Notes: generated by a model not told the origin, from the letters alone. A DNA stretch of 64,000 nucleotides from Oscillospiraceae bacterium (GCA_020025575.1 JAHHRW010000010.1:1-64000); one strand, 5' to 3'. Positions 51,589 through 61,416 are shown, numbered from the stretch's first letter. A program made the numbers and translations.

Positions 51589-54377
51589 ACATTATGAATC
51601 GGGTCACCTGGCGCGCCATGTGGCAAAATCGGACTCGAACGCTGGTCACCATTGTGGGCATTATCCTGTCTGCTGCCATGTTCACCGCTGTGACAACCCT
51701 GGGTGTCAGTCTGCTGAATTACATGATTGATGCAGAAATGCACAACACCGGCGATTATTTCATTCAGTACGACTACGCATCGGATGAAGATTTAGAAAGC
51801 CTGCGTCAGCAGGAATCTGTCAGCAGCCTGGGTGATTTGAAAGCCTTGGGATACACAACCTTTGAATCCCTGACCGACGAATCATTCCGTGCAGAAACCT
51901 GCATTGTTGCAGCCGGTGATGATGCTTTTTTCCACATGGTTGCCACACATCTGGAAGAGGGCCAGCTCCCGCAGACCAGCTCCCAAATCGTCATTCCCCG
52001 CAGTGTTTCCGATTTTCTTCAGGAATCCGGTATTCCCTGTGACATTGGAGACATCCTGACGCTGGAAATTGTCCCTGAATATCCGTCATCACCAATTCCT
52101 CTGCCCAGCAAAGGGGGCATTGCTTTTACGCAGCACTATGAAATTGTGGGTATTTCGGACTATTATCAGGCATTTGACGATATCGATCTCAATCTGAACC
52201 ATCTGCTGACCTATGCCGATGGCAGCGAAAAAGCGTTATGGCATCGGTTCTTTGTAAAAACGGACCCTGCCAATGCCGCCTATGATTTGAAGGAACTATC
52301 CTACGGTGCTTCTTCCCTGAATTACAACCTGCTGCAACTGATGGGTGGAAATAAATACCGTAATTTTGATACCGTAATCCAAAATTTCTGCATCATGCTG
52401 ATGGGCATCATTATGATCGGTTCCATCAGTCTGATTTATAACGCATTCTCCATTTCTGTGTCTGAACGGACAAAGCAGTTTGGGCTGCTCTCCAGCATTG
52501 GCGCTACCAGAAAGCAGCTGCGGCGCAGTGTCTACTTTGAAGCCCTTTCCCTTTGCGCAATCAGCATTCCCCTGGGAATCCTGTTCGGATATCTGGGAAT
52601 TGCAGCAACCCTGTATCTGACCCATGATATCATCGAGTCTTTTCTGTGGAGTGCCTCTGAGAACGGCGTTTTCCTCAAGGCAGTCCCCTCCATTGCTGCC
52701 TTTGTTGCCGCCGGAGCCATTTCCCTTGTGACGGTTCTGATTTCCTGCCGGATTCCCGCTGGCCGTGCGACGAAAATCGCCCCCATCAGCGCCATTCGCC
52801 AAACCCAGGAATACGATGCATCCAAGGCAAATGTGAAGGTCGGAAAGCAAACGGCAAAACTCTTTGGCTTGCCGGGAATCCTTGCGAAAAAGTACTATAC
52901 CGTCAGCAAGAAGAAATACCGTTCCACCGTTTTTTCCATCACCATCAGTGTGGTGCTCTTCATCACCGCATTCAGTTTCACCAATGAACTCCAGGGCATT
53001 GTCCAGCAGAACGCAAATACATACAATTATGATATGGATATCTACTTTTCGACCCAGGAGGAACTGGCTCAGCTCCGGGCGCAGCCTTTTGTTGCAGAAT
53101 CCGCCCTTGTGCAGGACACGCCTTTCTATAGCTACATCCCGGACAATGCTTTCTCCGACGAATATGTAACCTTGTGGAACGAGGCAATCGAAAATGGAAA
53201 CGCGTCCAATCACATTGACGCCAAGCGTACACGGGTCTATTATCTGGAGGATGCCGTTTTCAGAGCCTATCTGGATGCGCATAAAATCGATCCTGCACCC
53301 TATTTTGATGCCAAAACCCCCACTGCCCTGGTCAGCGCGGCAGATATCATGATTTATTCTACGGATGAATCCGGCAATCCCACCCGAGTCTCTCACCACG
53401 AAAATGTTTTTCTGGATGATGCAGCCACCATCGATCTCTATCCCGTTGCTCTGCCTGCACAGGTGGATGACTTTATCCTAAAAATGAGCAATTCTCATTA
53501 CTTGGAACTATCCTCTTATGACGGTATGCTGGTAATTTCATTCTACTTTGATGAATCCGATTTATCCGAATTTTCCAAGTCCCAGCCATTTCTGATGGAG
53601 GACAACAGCCTCCACATTGCCATCAGACGGGAAAAGCAGGACGGCATCATCACAGATGGCTACTACCTTTTGAATCCGGTCACCAGAGAAATGGATTCCA
53701 AGCCTCTGGCTGAAACCACTTCCCCCGATACCGAATTCTGCATGCATCTGGGCGCTGCAATTGATGAGCTGCCCTTTGGCATACCCACGGGCTCTAATGA
53801 AAATACCATTGCCCTCATTCTGCCTCTTTCCATGGCAAATCCAGAGACTGCGCTCCCCCAGCTTGCCATCAAAACAACCGATTACCAAGGCACCCTCAAT
53901 TTCTTAGAGGAAAACGAGCTGACCTATGCGGATTATCTGAGCTTCCAGATGGATTTCCGGAACTATATCACAATCATAAATATTTTTTGCTATGGTTTTA
54001 TCGTCCTGATTTCTCTGATTTGTGTCTGCAATGTTTTCAACACCATTTCCACAAACATTGCATTGCGGCGCAAGGATTTCGGTATGCTGCGGAGCATCGG
54101 CATGAAAAACAGCGAGCTATATCGAATGATGTCCTTTGAGTGTCTGCAATATGGTCTCAAGGCGATGCTGTTTGGGTTTCCTCTTTCCCTTGCGGCAAGC
54201 GTTGGAATCCATCAGATTGCACGAGATGTATCCGCTGGCCTCTATCAGCCTCCCATTGCCGCCATTTTGATTGCTGCATGCTGCGTATTCCTTGTGGTGT
54301 TCATCACCATGTACTATGCAGTCACAAAGCTTAAAAAAGACAATCCCATCGAGGCCATTCGGATGGAATCTGTGTAA
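51585..54377 (+). CDS. FtsX-family ABC permease, Bce-like
   Basis: 930 aa. An N-terminal helix, an extracellular segment (about 45-260), three helices of the first FtsX unit (about 265-400), a further helix near 450, a large extracellular domain (about 475-780), and a second FtsX triplet (about 790-915; NTISTNIALRRKDFGMLRSIGMKNSELYRMM). BceB-type permeases are about 650 aa; this one is larger, with two external domains. With the linked two-component system it probably detects and removes cell-wall-active peptides. The specific antibiotic is unknown. Confidence 0.85.
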   Translation: MNIMNRVTWRAMWQNRTRTLVTIVGIILSAAMFTAVTTLGVSLLNYMIDAEMHNTGDYFIQYDYASDEDLESLRQQESVSSLGDLKALGYTTFESLTDESFRAETCIVAAGDDAFFHMVATHLEEGQLPQTSSQIVIPRSVSDFLQESGIPCDIGDILTLEIVPEYPSSPIPLPSKGGIAFTQHYEIVGISDYYQAFDDIDLNLNHLLTYADGSEKALWHRFFVKTDPANAAYDLKELSYGASSLNYNLLQLMGGNKYRNFDTVIQNFCIMLMGIIMIGSISLIYNAFSISVSERTKQFGLLSSIGATRKQLRRSVYFEALSLCAISIPLGILFGYLGIAATLYLTHDIIESFLWSASENGVFLKAVPSIAAFVAAGAISLVTVLISCRIPAGRATKIAPISAIRQTQEYDASKANVKVGKQTAKLFGLPGILAKKYYTVSKKKYRSTVFSITISVVLFITAFSFTNELQGIVQQNANTYNYDMDIYFSTQEELAQLRAQPFVAESALVQDTPFYSYIPDNAFSDEYVTLWNEAIENGNASNHIDAKRTRVYYLEDAVFRAYLDAHKIDPAPYFDAKTPTALVSAADIMIYSTDESGNPTRVSHHENVFLDDAATIDLYPVALPAQVDDFILKMSNSHYLELSSYDGMLVISFYFDESDLSEFSKSQPFLMEDNSLHIAIRREKQDGIITDGYYLLNPVTREMDSKPLAETTSPDTEFCMHLGAAIDELPFGIPTGSNENTIALILPLSMANPETALPQLAIKTTDYQGTLNFLEENELTYADYLSFQMDFRNYITIINIFCYGFIVLISLICVCNVFNTISTNIALRRKDFGMLRSIGMKNSELYRMMSFECLQYGLKAMLFGFPLSLAASVGIHQIARDVSAGLYQPPIAAILIAACCVFLVVFITMYYAVTKLKKDNPIEAIRMESV

Positions 54378-54389
54378 CAGCGCGCAATA

Positions 54390-54423
54390 AACCCGGCTCT
54401 GCGTCAACGCTCAGAGCCGGGTT
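54390..54423. terminator. Bidirectional terminator between ABC permease and folC
   Basis: A 12-bp stem AACCCGGCTCTG (54390-54401 / 54412-54423) with further pairing inside, between convergent genes. Confidence 0.82.
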
Positions 54424-54457
54424 ACTATTTTTATGACGAGTGATGCATCGCCTGCGA

Positions 54458-55732
54458 TCAGATGTTCACATGATGCAGTGCCTCACGAATTGTGCCAATG
54501 CTGTACAGGGAGCCGAAACACATAATCACACCGTCTGCACCTGCAAGTTCCATTGCCTTTTTCACACCATCGTCAATGCTGTCACAGGCAGTTGCGCAAG
54601 CTCCCGCCTGCTGAAGATAGGCTGCAAGCTGGGATGCCTCCAGTTTTCTGGGGTTGGGTGGTGTGATGCAGACGAACTGCTCCACCAAGGGCATCACAGG
54701 CTGATACATATCCGCATAGTCCTTATCCGCCAAAACGCCTGTCAGTGCAATGATTCTGCGGCCCGCAAGATAGTCCTGAATGTTCTTGACCAGAGCCTCC
54801 AGGCACTGGGGATTGTGACCGCCATCAATGATGAACAGAGGATCTCGGCTGACCACGTCGAAACGACCGGCCCAGCGGGTGTCCCGAAGGCCCTCGGAAA
54901 TATGTTCCTCTGTGATATGCCAACCCTTTTCAATCAGCGTGTCAATGATTTCCAGAACCACTGCAGCATTTTTCAGCTGATGTGCGCCCAACAGCGGCAG
55001 AAACAGATTCTTTCTTGCACCGCAGTCAAACACCTGACCATCCAAATCATGGGTATGGAGCTTGATTGCATCAAAGTCAGCCTTTCTCAGCTTTACATTG
55101 CGCTCTTTGCAGATATTTTCCAGTACCGCTTCCACAGAAGGTGCACTGCGATAAATGACTGCGCTGCCATTTTCCTTGAAGATTCCCGCCTTGGTTTCTG
55201 CAATTTTTTCCAAGGTATCCCCCAGATATTCCGTGTGATCCAAACCGATATTGGTAATCACAGCAACCTCCGGCACCTCGATGACATTGGTGGAATCCAG
55301 CGCACCGCCCATGCCCACCTCCAGCACCACGATGTCGCAGTTCTGGCGGAAGAAATACTCGAAAGCGATGCAGGATACCAATTCAAATTCTGTGGGGGTA
55401 TCCTCCATAGATTCTGCCATTGGTTTCACAAATTCGGTAACAGCAGCCAGATCTTCGTCGGAAATTTCCGTGCCGTTCACCTGCATCCGCTCGTGGAAAC
55501 GGTAGATATAGGGGGAAGTAAACAGTCCCGTGCGGTAGCCTGCCTTCTGCAGAATGGACGCTGTCATGGCGGCTGTACTGCCCTTGCCGTTGGTTCCGGC
55601 AATGTGGACGAATTTCAGCTTTTTTTCGGGATTTCCCATCTTCCGGAGCAAAGTCTGGGTGCGTTCCAGTCCCGGAACACTGCCCTTCCAGCAGACGGAA
55701 TGAATGTATTCGATTGCTTCATTTGCGGTCAT
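54458..55732 (-). CDS. folC: Folylpolyglutamate synthase / dihydrofolate synthase
   Basis: 424 aa. Mur-ligase-type ATP site GTNGKGST (about 45-52), Ala/Mg region SPYIYRFHERMQVNG, VLEVGMGGALDSTN and VITNIGLDHTEYLGDT, and C-terminal GGHNPQCLEAL and ALTGVLADKDY. The enzyme adds glutamate to folates (and possibly to dihydropteroate) in the cytoplasm. Full length. About 150 bp upstream lies the terminator of a candidate structured RNA, so read-through from that promoter may express it. Confidence 0.92.
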   Translation of the reverse strand: MTANEAIEYIHSVCWKGSVPGLERTQTLLRKMGNPEKKLKFVHIAGTNGKGSTAAMTASILQKAGYRTGLFTSPYIYRFHERMQVNGTEISDEDLAAVTEFVKPMAESMEDTPTEFELVSCIAFEYFFRQNCDIVVLEVGMGGALDSTNVIEVPEVAVITNIGLDHTEYLGDTLEKIAETKAGIFKENGSAVIYRSAPSVEAVLENICKERNVKLRKADFDAIKLHTHDLDGQVFDCGARKNLFLPLLGAHQLKNAAVVLEIIDTLIEKGWHITEEHISEGLRDTRWAGRFDVVSRDPLFIIDGGHNPQCLEALVKNIQDYLAGRRIIALTGVLADKDYADMYQPVMPLVEQFVCITPPNPRKLEASQLAAYLQQAGACATACDSIDDGVKKAMELAGADGVIMCFGSLYSIGTIREALHHVNI

Positions 55733-55885
55733 TGTTGATGCATCCTTTCGTTATCAGTCTACATCGGCAGATAAAATCAGCCGGTATCCCAATCGTTCAA
55801 AAATTCCAGAATGGAACAGTATATATACGCTGGTTAGGCGCAACGGGTCACACAGTCTAAACGGTCCCAGCGGGCAGAATGCAAT

Positions 55886-55913
55886 AAAAAAATCCCGACG
55901 ACGGATCATCGGG
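55886..55913 (-). terminator. Intrinsic terminator ending the folC-upstream RNA
   Basis: An 8-bp stem with a UNCG-type loop (55894-55913), followed on the minus strand by GATTTTTTT. Confidence 0.85.
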
Positions 55914-56117
55914 GAGATTATTACAGACCTGGACTACCCCTAGGGAAGGACAGCAAAAATCGCCGACCAATCGCCCCACCGAGTATCGTTGCTGCCGAGA
56001 GGAGTAATCTCCTATATGGCGCAGCGGGTGCGGAAACCCTATCGCGGACAAAATCCTTCGTCTGCCAGACAACTCCCCATTTTGGCAGCACTTCACGCAG
56101 GGAACCCTGCTCTGTTC
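55886..56117 (-). ncRNA. Candidate structured RNA of about 230 nt upstream of folC
   Basis: On the minus strand a consensus promoter predicts a start at G56117. The RNA then holds a closing pair ACAGA / TCTGT, a perfect GCAGGG-TT-CCCTGC hairpin, a CTGCCA ... TGGCAG hairpin, an AGGAG-ATTA-CTCCT hairpin, and a terminator with a UCCG tetraloop. No protein frame is convincing. Size would suit 6S RNA or a riboswitch-type leader, but I recognise none of the conserved motifs of 6S, RNase P, SRP, tmRNA, T-box or THF RNAs. Unassigned. Confidence 0.6.
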
Positions 56118-56123
56118 TTGGCT

Positions 56124-56152
56124 ATCATACATCACCCTTCGACAAATGTAAA
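56124..56152 (-). promoter_or_regulatory. Promoter of the folC-upstream RNA
   Basis: On the minus strand TTTACA (56152-56147), 17 nt, TATGAT (56129-56124). Confidence 0.75.
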
Positions 56153-56160
56153 GCACCGTT

Positions 56161-56564
56161 TTTCATGATGGTTATGAATTTTTTACACGCAAAATCTAAT
56201 GTTTTTCCAGATTTACAGAGAGAATTTTGGAATAATACCTAAAAACGCTACAAAACTACCGAAAAGAACGGAAAGTTTTTTGATCTTTTCCTTTGTAAAT
56301 GAAAACGCAAGATTTTTACAGGCCGAAAGAATTTTTTTGCCCATTCATCAGGTACCTGCTCCGTGAAAATTTTTACCCACCCACAAATATTTTGTAAATT
56401 CAGGTAAAATCTATATAGTGTTTTCATTTTCTTCTGGAATTTTTAACGGTTTCCTGATAATATAGTGATATCTGGTTTTATTAGATCCGGTTGGAGCAAA
56501 CAGGCGATACATGGTCTTGCTTGTTCCTGCGCCGGCTCACACTTTGCAGAACGGAGGACACGCA
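56161..56564. other. AT-rich intergenic region before the PAP2 gene
   Basis: About 400 bp, strongly AT-rich, with runs of A and T. The PAP2 promoter must lie here but no clear pair stands out. No gene. Confidence 0.5.
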
Positions 56565-57083
56565 TTGTTTGCACTTCAGTGTATGGATGAAAAAGTATTA
56601 TTGTGGATTCAGGAACATCGTCGGCCGGTTGCGTTGAACTATGCAATGAAGTTCTTTACCTGTCTGGGAAACGGTGGGTTCATTTGGATTATAATATCCA
56701 TAGCAATGCTTTTTAAGAAACCCACATATCATGCAGGCATGTGCGCCGGACTTGCGCTGACTTTCGGAGTGCTTTTTACCAATCTGGGATTAAAACCCTT
56801 TGTTGCACGGCCTCGCCCTTATGTAACACTCAAAGCCGTAACACCCCTGTTAATCTCGCAGGACCCGAACTCCTTCCCCTCGGGCCATACCTGTGCTGCA
56901 TTTTCTGCCGGAATTGCGTGGGCAGCTACCCTGCCCGGTCGATGGATGCCCGGCGCCGCCATTGTTCAGGCTGTGTGTATGGGATACTCCCGGCTGTATG
57001 TGGGCGTGCATTACCCCAGCGACGTCATTGCCGGAGCAATTGTAGGAAGTTTATGCGCGGCCCTCTCCCTTGCCATCCTGTAA
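56565..57083 (+). CDS. PAP2-family membrane phosphatase
   Basis: 172 aa from a TTG start at 56565, chosen because GGAGG sits seven bases before it; the ATGs at 56511 and 56583 lack ribosome sites. About five helices. The three PAP2 motifs are present: KPFVARPRP, PSGHT and SRLYVGVHYPSD. It should remove phosphate from a lipid phosphate, such as undecaprenyl pyrophosphate or phosphatidic acid, on the outer face. Which one is unknown. Confidence 0.85.
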   Translation: MFALQCMDEKVLLWIQEHRRPVALNYAMKFFTCLGNGGFIWIIISIAMLFKKPTYHAGMCAGLALTFGVLFTNLGLKPFVARPRPYVTLKAVTPLLISQDPNSFPSGHTCAAFSAGIAWAATLPGRWMPGAAIVQAVCMGYSRLYVGVHYPSDVIAGAIVGSLCAALSLAIL

Positions 57084-57124
57084 GCCGCTGTGCATTGCCC
57101 CAGAAAATTTAAGATCATTCGGCT

Positions 57125-57158
57125 CCTGTGGCGACCTTGCGTCGTCACAGGTTTTTTT
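57125..57158 (+). terminator. Terminator of the PAP2 gene
   Basis: An 11-bp stem (57125-57135 / 57141-57151) followed by T7. Confidence 0.88.
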
Positions 57159-57276
57159 ATTATAGATTATCCGCTCTATTTCCGTACAATTTTACCATGA
57201 GGTTCTACGCCCGGGGGAAAGAAAATACGGTGTTTGGTATTGTCTATGAGAATTTTTCTGAAAATGAAATTTTCTA

Positions 57277-57312
57277 TTGACATCCGCCTTTATCGATGAT
57301 ATTATATCGATA
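57277..57312 (+). promoter_or_regulatory. adhE promoter with overlapping inverted repeat
   Basis: TTGACA (57277-57282), 17 nt, TATTAT (57300-57305). The inverted repeat TATCGAT (57291-57297) / ATCGATA (57306-57312) brackets the -10 box, so a bound repressor would block polymerase. It does not match the Rex consensus TTGTTAA-N6-TTAACAA. Confidence 0.65.
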
Positions 57313-57358
57313 CGTAAAGACCGATATCAATTTATATATCTGAAAGGTGATTCTGAGA

Positions 57359-59950
57359 ATGAATAACTACCCAATTGTTACCAACCCACAGGAACTAACC
57401 GATGTTATGGCTCGCTGCCGGAAAGCCCAGGCCCAATTCGCCACCTATTCACAGGAGCAGGTCGACAAGATTTTCCTTGCTGCCGCTACCGCTGCAAACA
57501 AAGCCAGAATCCCTCTGGCAAAGCAGGCTGTAGCCGAGACCGGGATGGGTGTCGTTGAAGATAAAGTCATCAAAAACCACTACGCCGCCGAATATATCTA
57601 CAACGCATATAAAAATACCAAGACCTGCGGTGTCATTGAATCTGACCCCGCATATGGCATCCAGCGCATCGCTGAGCCTATCGGCGTGATTGCTGCCGTC
57701 ATTCCCACTACAAACCCCACTTCCACCGCGATTTTTAAGGCTCTGATTAGCCTGAAGACACGCAACGCCGTTATCTTCAGCCCCCACCCCAGAGCAAAGA
57801 GCTGCACCATTGCTGCTGCTAAGATTGTTCTGGACGCCGCAGTTGCTGCCGGTGCTCCCGAGGGCATCATCGCCTGGATTGACCAGCCCTCTCTGGAACT
57901 GACCAACCAGGTTATGAAGGAGTCTGACCTGATTCTGGCTACCGGCGGTCCCGGCATGGTTCAGGCTGCATATTCTTCCGGAAAGCCCGCACTGGGTGTC
58001 GGCCCCGGCAATGTGCCTGCCATTATCGATGACAGCGCAGATATTCTGCTGGCTGTTTCCTCTGTGATACACTCCAAGACCTTTGACAACGGCATGATCT
58101 GCGCATCCGAGCAGAGCGTTGTGGTTCTGGACAGCATTTACGATCAGGTAAAGGCCGAGTTCCAGAAACGCGGCTGCTATATTCTGAATGCAGAAGAGAC
58201 GCAAAAGGTCGGCTCCACCGTTATTATCAACGGTAATGTGAATGCCAAGATTGTTGGCCAGAGCGCACACACCATTGCTGCTTTGTCAGGCGTTGACGTC
58301 CCCGAAAACACCAAGATTCTCATTGGCGAAGTGACCAGCACGGATATCTCTGAACCTTTCGCCCACGAAAAGCTGTCCCCCGTTCTTGCCATGTATCGTG
58401 CCAGCGACTTTGAGGATGCCCTGAACAAGGCAGATACCCTAGTCAAGGACGGCGGCTATGGACACACCGCCTCCATCTATCTGGATACCGTAAGTGAAAG
58501 AGAAAAATTGGATGCCTTTGCTGCGCGCATGAAGACCTGCCGAATTCTGGTGAACACCCCCTCTGCTCAGGGCGGTATCGGTGATCTGTACAACTTCCGT
58601 CTGTCCCCCTCTCTGACTCTGGGCTGCGGCAGCTGGGGCGGCAACTCCGTTTCCGAAAATGTCGGTGTCAAGCACCTGCTCAATATCAAGACTGTGGCTG
58701 AGAGGAGAGAAAACATGCTCTGGTTCCGTGCGCCTGAAAAGGTTTATTTCAAGAAGGGCTGCCTGCCTGTTGCACTCGATGAGCTGAAGCACTACAAAAA
58801 GGCTTTCATCGTCACCGATACGTTCCTGTATCAGAACGGCTACACCAAGCCTGTTACCGACAAGCTGGATGCCATGGGCATTCTGCACCAGACCTTCCAC
58901 GCTGTTGAGCCTGATCCCACCTTGGCTTGTGCAAAGGCCGGTGCTGCTCAGATGAACGGTTTCCAACCCGATCTGATCATTGCCATCGGCGGTGGTTCTG
59001 CCATGGACGCTGCCAAGATCATGTGGGTTCTGTACGAGCATCCCGAGGCTGATTTCATGGATATGGCCATGCGCTTTGTGGATATCCGCAAGAGAGTCTA
59101 TACCTTCCCCAAGATGGGTGAAAAGGCATACTTTGTCGCTGTTCCCACCACCGCCGGCACTGGCTCCGAAGTCACGCCTTTCGCTGTGATTACCGACGAG
59201 CAGAGCGGTGTCAAGTATCCGCTGGCCGACTATGAGCTGCTGCCCAAGATGGCCATTGTGGATGCTGATATGATGATGAACGCGCCCAAGGGGCTGACCG
59301 CCGCTTCCGGTATCGATGCTGTCACCCATGCGCTGGAAGCCTATGCATCCATGCTCGCTACTGGCTACACCGATGGTCTGGCACTGCAGAGTTTGAAGCT
59401 GATCTTCAACAACCTGCCTTCCGCTTACGAAAACGGTGCCAAGGACCCCAAAGCCCGTGAAAACATGGCCACCGGCGCCTGCATGGCCGGTATGGCATTT
59501 GCAAATGCATTTTTAGGTGTCTGCCACTCCATGGCTCATAAGCTGGGTTCCTTCCATCATCTGCCCCACGGCGTTGCAAACGCACTGATGATCGACGAAG
59601 TCCTGCGCTTTAACGCAGAGGAAGTTCCCCCCAAGATGGGTACCTTCTCCCAGTATGACCATCCCCATACGCTGGCCCGTTACGCTGAGATTGCCGACTA
59701 TCTGGGGCTGGGTGGCGAGACCGACCAGCAGAAACTGGATCATTTGATTGCAGCTCTGGACGAACTGAAGGCCAAAGTGGGCATCAAGAAGACCATCAAG
59801 GAATACGGTATTGACGAAGAAGATTTCCTGAACCGTCTGGACGATATGGTGGAGCAGGCATTCGACGACCAGTGCACCGGTGCAAACCCCAGATACCCGC
59901 TGATGAGCGAAATTAAGCAGATGTATCTGAACGCTTACTACGGCGTGTAA
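57359..59950 (+). CDS. adhE: Bifunctional acetaldehyde-CoA/alcohol dehydrogenase
   Basis: 863 aa, start after AAAGGTGATTCTGAG. Residues 1-440: CoA-acylating aldehyde dehydrogenase with catalytic Cys248 in NGMICASEQS and LATGGPGMVQAAY. Residues 455-863: iron-dependent alcohol dehydrogenase with GGGSAMDAAK, TTAGTGSE, DAVTHALEAY and GVCHSMAHKLGSFHHLPHG (iron ligands). It converts acetyl-CoA to ethanol, regenerating NAD+ in fermentation, and forms spirosomes in known examples. Strongly biased codon use suggests high expression. Monocistronic. Confidence 0.95.
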   Translation: MNNYPIVTNPQELTDVMARCRKAQAQFATYSQEQVDKIFLAAATAANKARIPLAKQAVAETGMGVVEDKVIKNHYAAEYIYNAYKNTKTCGVIESDPAYGIQRIAEPIGVIAAVIPTTNPTSTAIFKALISLKTRNAVIFSPHPRAKSCTIAAAKIVLDAAVAAGAPEGIIAWIDQPSLELTNQVMKESDLILATGGPGMVQAAYSSGKPALGVGPGNVPAIIDDSADILLAVSSVIHSKTFDNGMICASEQSVVVLDSIYDQVKAEFQKRGCYILNAEETQKVGSTVIINGNVNAKIVGQSAHTIAALSGVDVPENTKILIGEVTSTDISEPFAHEKLSPVLAMYRASDFEDALNKADTLVKDGGYGHTASIYLDTVSEREKLDAFAARMKTCRILVNTPSAQGGIGDLYNFRLSPSLTLGCGSWGGNSVSENVGVKHLLNIKTVAERRENMLWFRAPEKVYFKKGCLPVALDELKHYKKAFIVTDTFLYQNGYTKPVTDKLDAMGILHQTFHAVEPDPTLACAKAGAAQMNGFQPDLIIAIGGGSAMDAAKIMWVLYEHPEADFMDMAMRFVDIRKRVYTFPKMGEKAYFVAVPTTAGTGSEVTPFAVITDEQSGVKYPLADYELLPKMAIVDADMMMNAPKGLTAASGIDAVTHALEAYASMLATGYTDGLALQSLKLIFNNLPSAYENGAKDPKARENMATGACMAGMAFANAFLGVCHSMAHKLGSFHHLPHGVANALMIDEVLRFNAEEVPPKMGTFSQYDHPHTLARYAEIADYLGLGGETDQQKLDHLIAALDELKAKVGIKKTIKEYGIDEEDFLNRLDDMVEQAFDDQCTGANPRYPLMSEIKQMYLNAYYGV

Positions 59951-60053
59951 GATTTTATCCGCATAACCAATGAACACTCTGATTTCCCTCTGCGAGCCTG
60001 GTATTTCTATTGTTTTACCGAACGACACCCCTTATGTTTGAACAAAAGACAAG

Positions 60054-60080
60054 CGGCGCCCCACTGTGGAGCGCCGTTTT
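60054..60080 (+). terminator. Terminator downstream of adhE
   Basis: Stem CGGCGC / GCGCCG (60054-60059 / 60071-60076) with inner CCAC/GTGG, then TTTTTC. Confidence 0.82.
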
Positions 60081-60106
60081 TCTTTATCCATATTCATCTT
60101 GCCGAT

Positions 60107-60135
60107 TTGACTTTTTATCACAAATCATGTATAAA
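60107..60135 (+). promoter_or_regulatory. Promoter of the aldo/keto reductase gene
   Basis: TTGACT (60107-60112), 17 nt, TATAAA (60130-60135). Confidence 0.65.
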
Positions 60136-60212
60136 TGACATGGATTATCATGCTGAATTGTTTTTTTAAGAATCCATTATAATTGAACAAAACAAATACA
60201 GAGGAGTCGTAT

Positions 60213-61220
60213 ATGGAATACAGAATTTTAGGAAAAACAGGACTAAAAATCTCTCGACTTGGCTTTGGCGGTATCCCCATCCAGCGAATTGAATCCGCAG
60301 ATACTCGCCCCCTCATGCTGCAGTTGATAGAAAACGGCGTCAATTTCATCGATACTGCCCGTGCTTATACCGTAAGCGAATCCTATCTGGGCGAGGCACT
60401 GGAGGGCATCCGTGACCGCTTTGTACTGGCCACCAAGAGTATGTCCCGAGATAAGGAATCCATGGCTCGTGACATCCAAATCAGTCTTGGAAATCTTCGC
60501 ACAGATTACATTGACCTGTATCAGGTGCATAACCCCAGTGTCCAGCAGTTTCAGCAGGTCTTGGCTCCCGGCGGCGCCCTGGAGGCCTTGCTGGAGGCTA
60601 AAGAGGCTGGAAAAATCAGACACATCGGTGTCACCGCGCACTCTAACGAGGTCTTCCAGATGGCTCTGGAACAGCCCTGGGTGGAGACCATCATGTTCCC
60701 GTACAATCTGGTGGAAACACAGGGTGAAGAGCTGATGCGCAAATGCACCCAGCAGAATGTAGGATTCATATGCATGAAACCTCTGGCAGGCGGCGCACTG
60801 GAGGATGTTTCTCTGGCGCTTCGTTTTATCGCCGCCAATCCCGATGTGACTGTTGTGATTCCCGGCATGGCTACCGAATCTGAAATCAGCCAGAATCTGG
60901 AGGCTGTCTGCGACAACCGTCCCATCACTGCGGAAGAAAACCATAAAATTCAGGCCATTCGCAAGGAACTGGGCACCACCTTCTGCCGTCGGTGCAACTA
61001 CTGCGCTCCCTGCTCGGTTGGAATCGACATTCCATCCATGTTTATCCTGAATGGATATCTGACTCGCTATGGACTGGTAGACTGGGCGAAAAGCCGTTAT
61101 TTTACCCATGCGCACACAGCCTCTGCCTGCATCGAATGTGGTGCATGTGAAGAGCGCTGTCCCTATCAGCTGCCCATTCGGGATATGCTCAAGCAGGTTG
61201 CAAAGGGTTTCGGCGGTTAA
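60213..61220 (+). CDS. Aldo/keto reductase with two C-terminal 4Fe-4S motifs
   Basis: 335 aa, start at 60213 after GAGGAGTCGT. TIM-barrel reductase (residues 1-250: GRTGLKISRLGFGG-like start, INFIDTARAY, DLYQVHNP, FICMKPLAGGAL), then CRRCNYCAPCSVGIDIP (about 270) and CIECGACEERCPYQLP (about 310), a ferredoxin-like double cluster. This subfamily is common in anaerobes. The clusters suggest ferredoxin-linked rather than purely NADPH-linked catalysis. Substrate unknown. Confidence 0.88.
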   Translation: MEYRILGKTGLKISRLGFGGIPIQRIESADTRPLMLQLIENGVNFIDTARAYTVSESYLGEALEGIRDRFVLATKSMSRDKESMARDIQISLGNLRTDYIDLYQVHNPSVQQFQQVLAPGGALEALLEAKEAGKIRHIGVTAHSNEVFQMALEQPWVETIMFPYNLVETQGEELMRKCTQQNVGFICMKPLAGGALEDVSLALRFIAANPDVTVVIPGMATESEISQNLEAVCDNRPITAEENHKIQAIRKELGTTFCRRCNYCAPCSVGIDIPSMFILNGYLTRYGLVDWAKSRYFTHAHTASACIECGACEERCPYQLPIRDMLKQVAKGFGG

Positions 61221-61229
61221 CAACGCATG

Positions 61230-61263
61230 ACAGGCTGTCTACTGTATGAGGACAGCCTGTTTT
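61230..61263 (+). terminator. Terminator of the aldo/keto reductase gene
   Basis: Stem ACAGGCTGTC / GACAGCCTGT (61230-61239 / 61251-61260), then TTT. Confidence 0.8.
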
Positions 61264-61416
61264 AACCATCAAGCATAGATTTCCCCAAAAATTAGATGAT
61301 GATATTTCATAAAGACATTCTCATTCCGGTGTTTTCGGGAAGAACATGGGAAAATGCCAAGATATCTCATGACTGTATTGAACCGTGAAACCGGAATCCA
61401 TGCAGGAGGTACTACT

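Noticed and set aside
55886..56117. Naming the folC-upstream RNA as 6S, RNase P, SRP, tmRNA, T-box or THF riboswitch
   Set aside because: None of the conserved motifs of these families could be found by reading; left unassigned.
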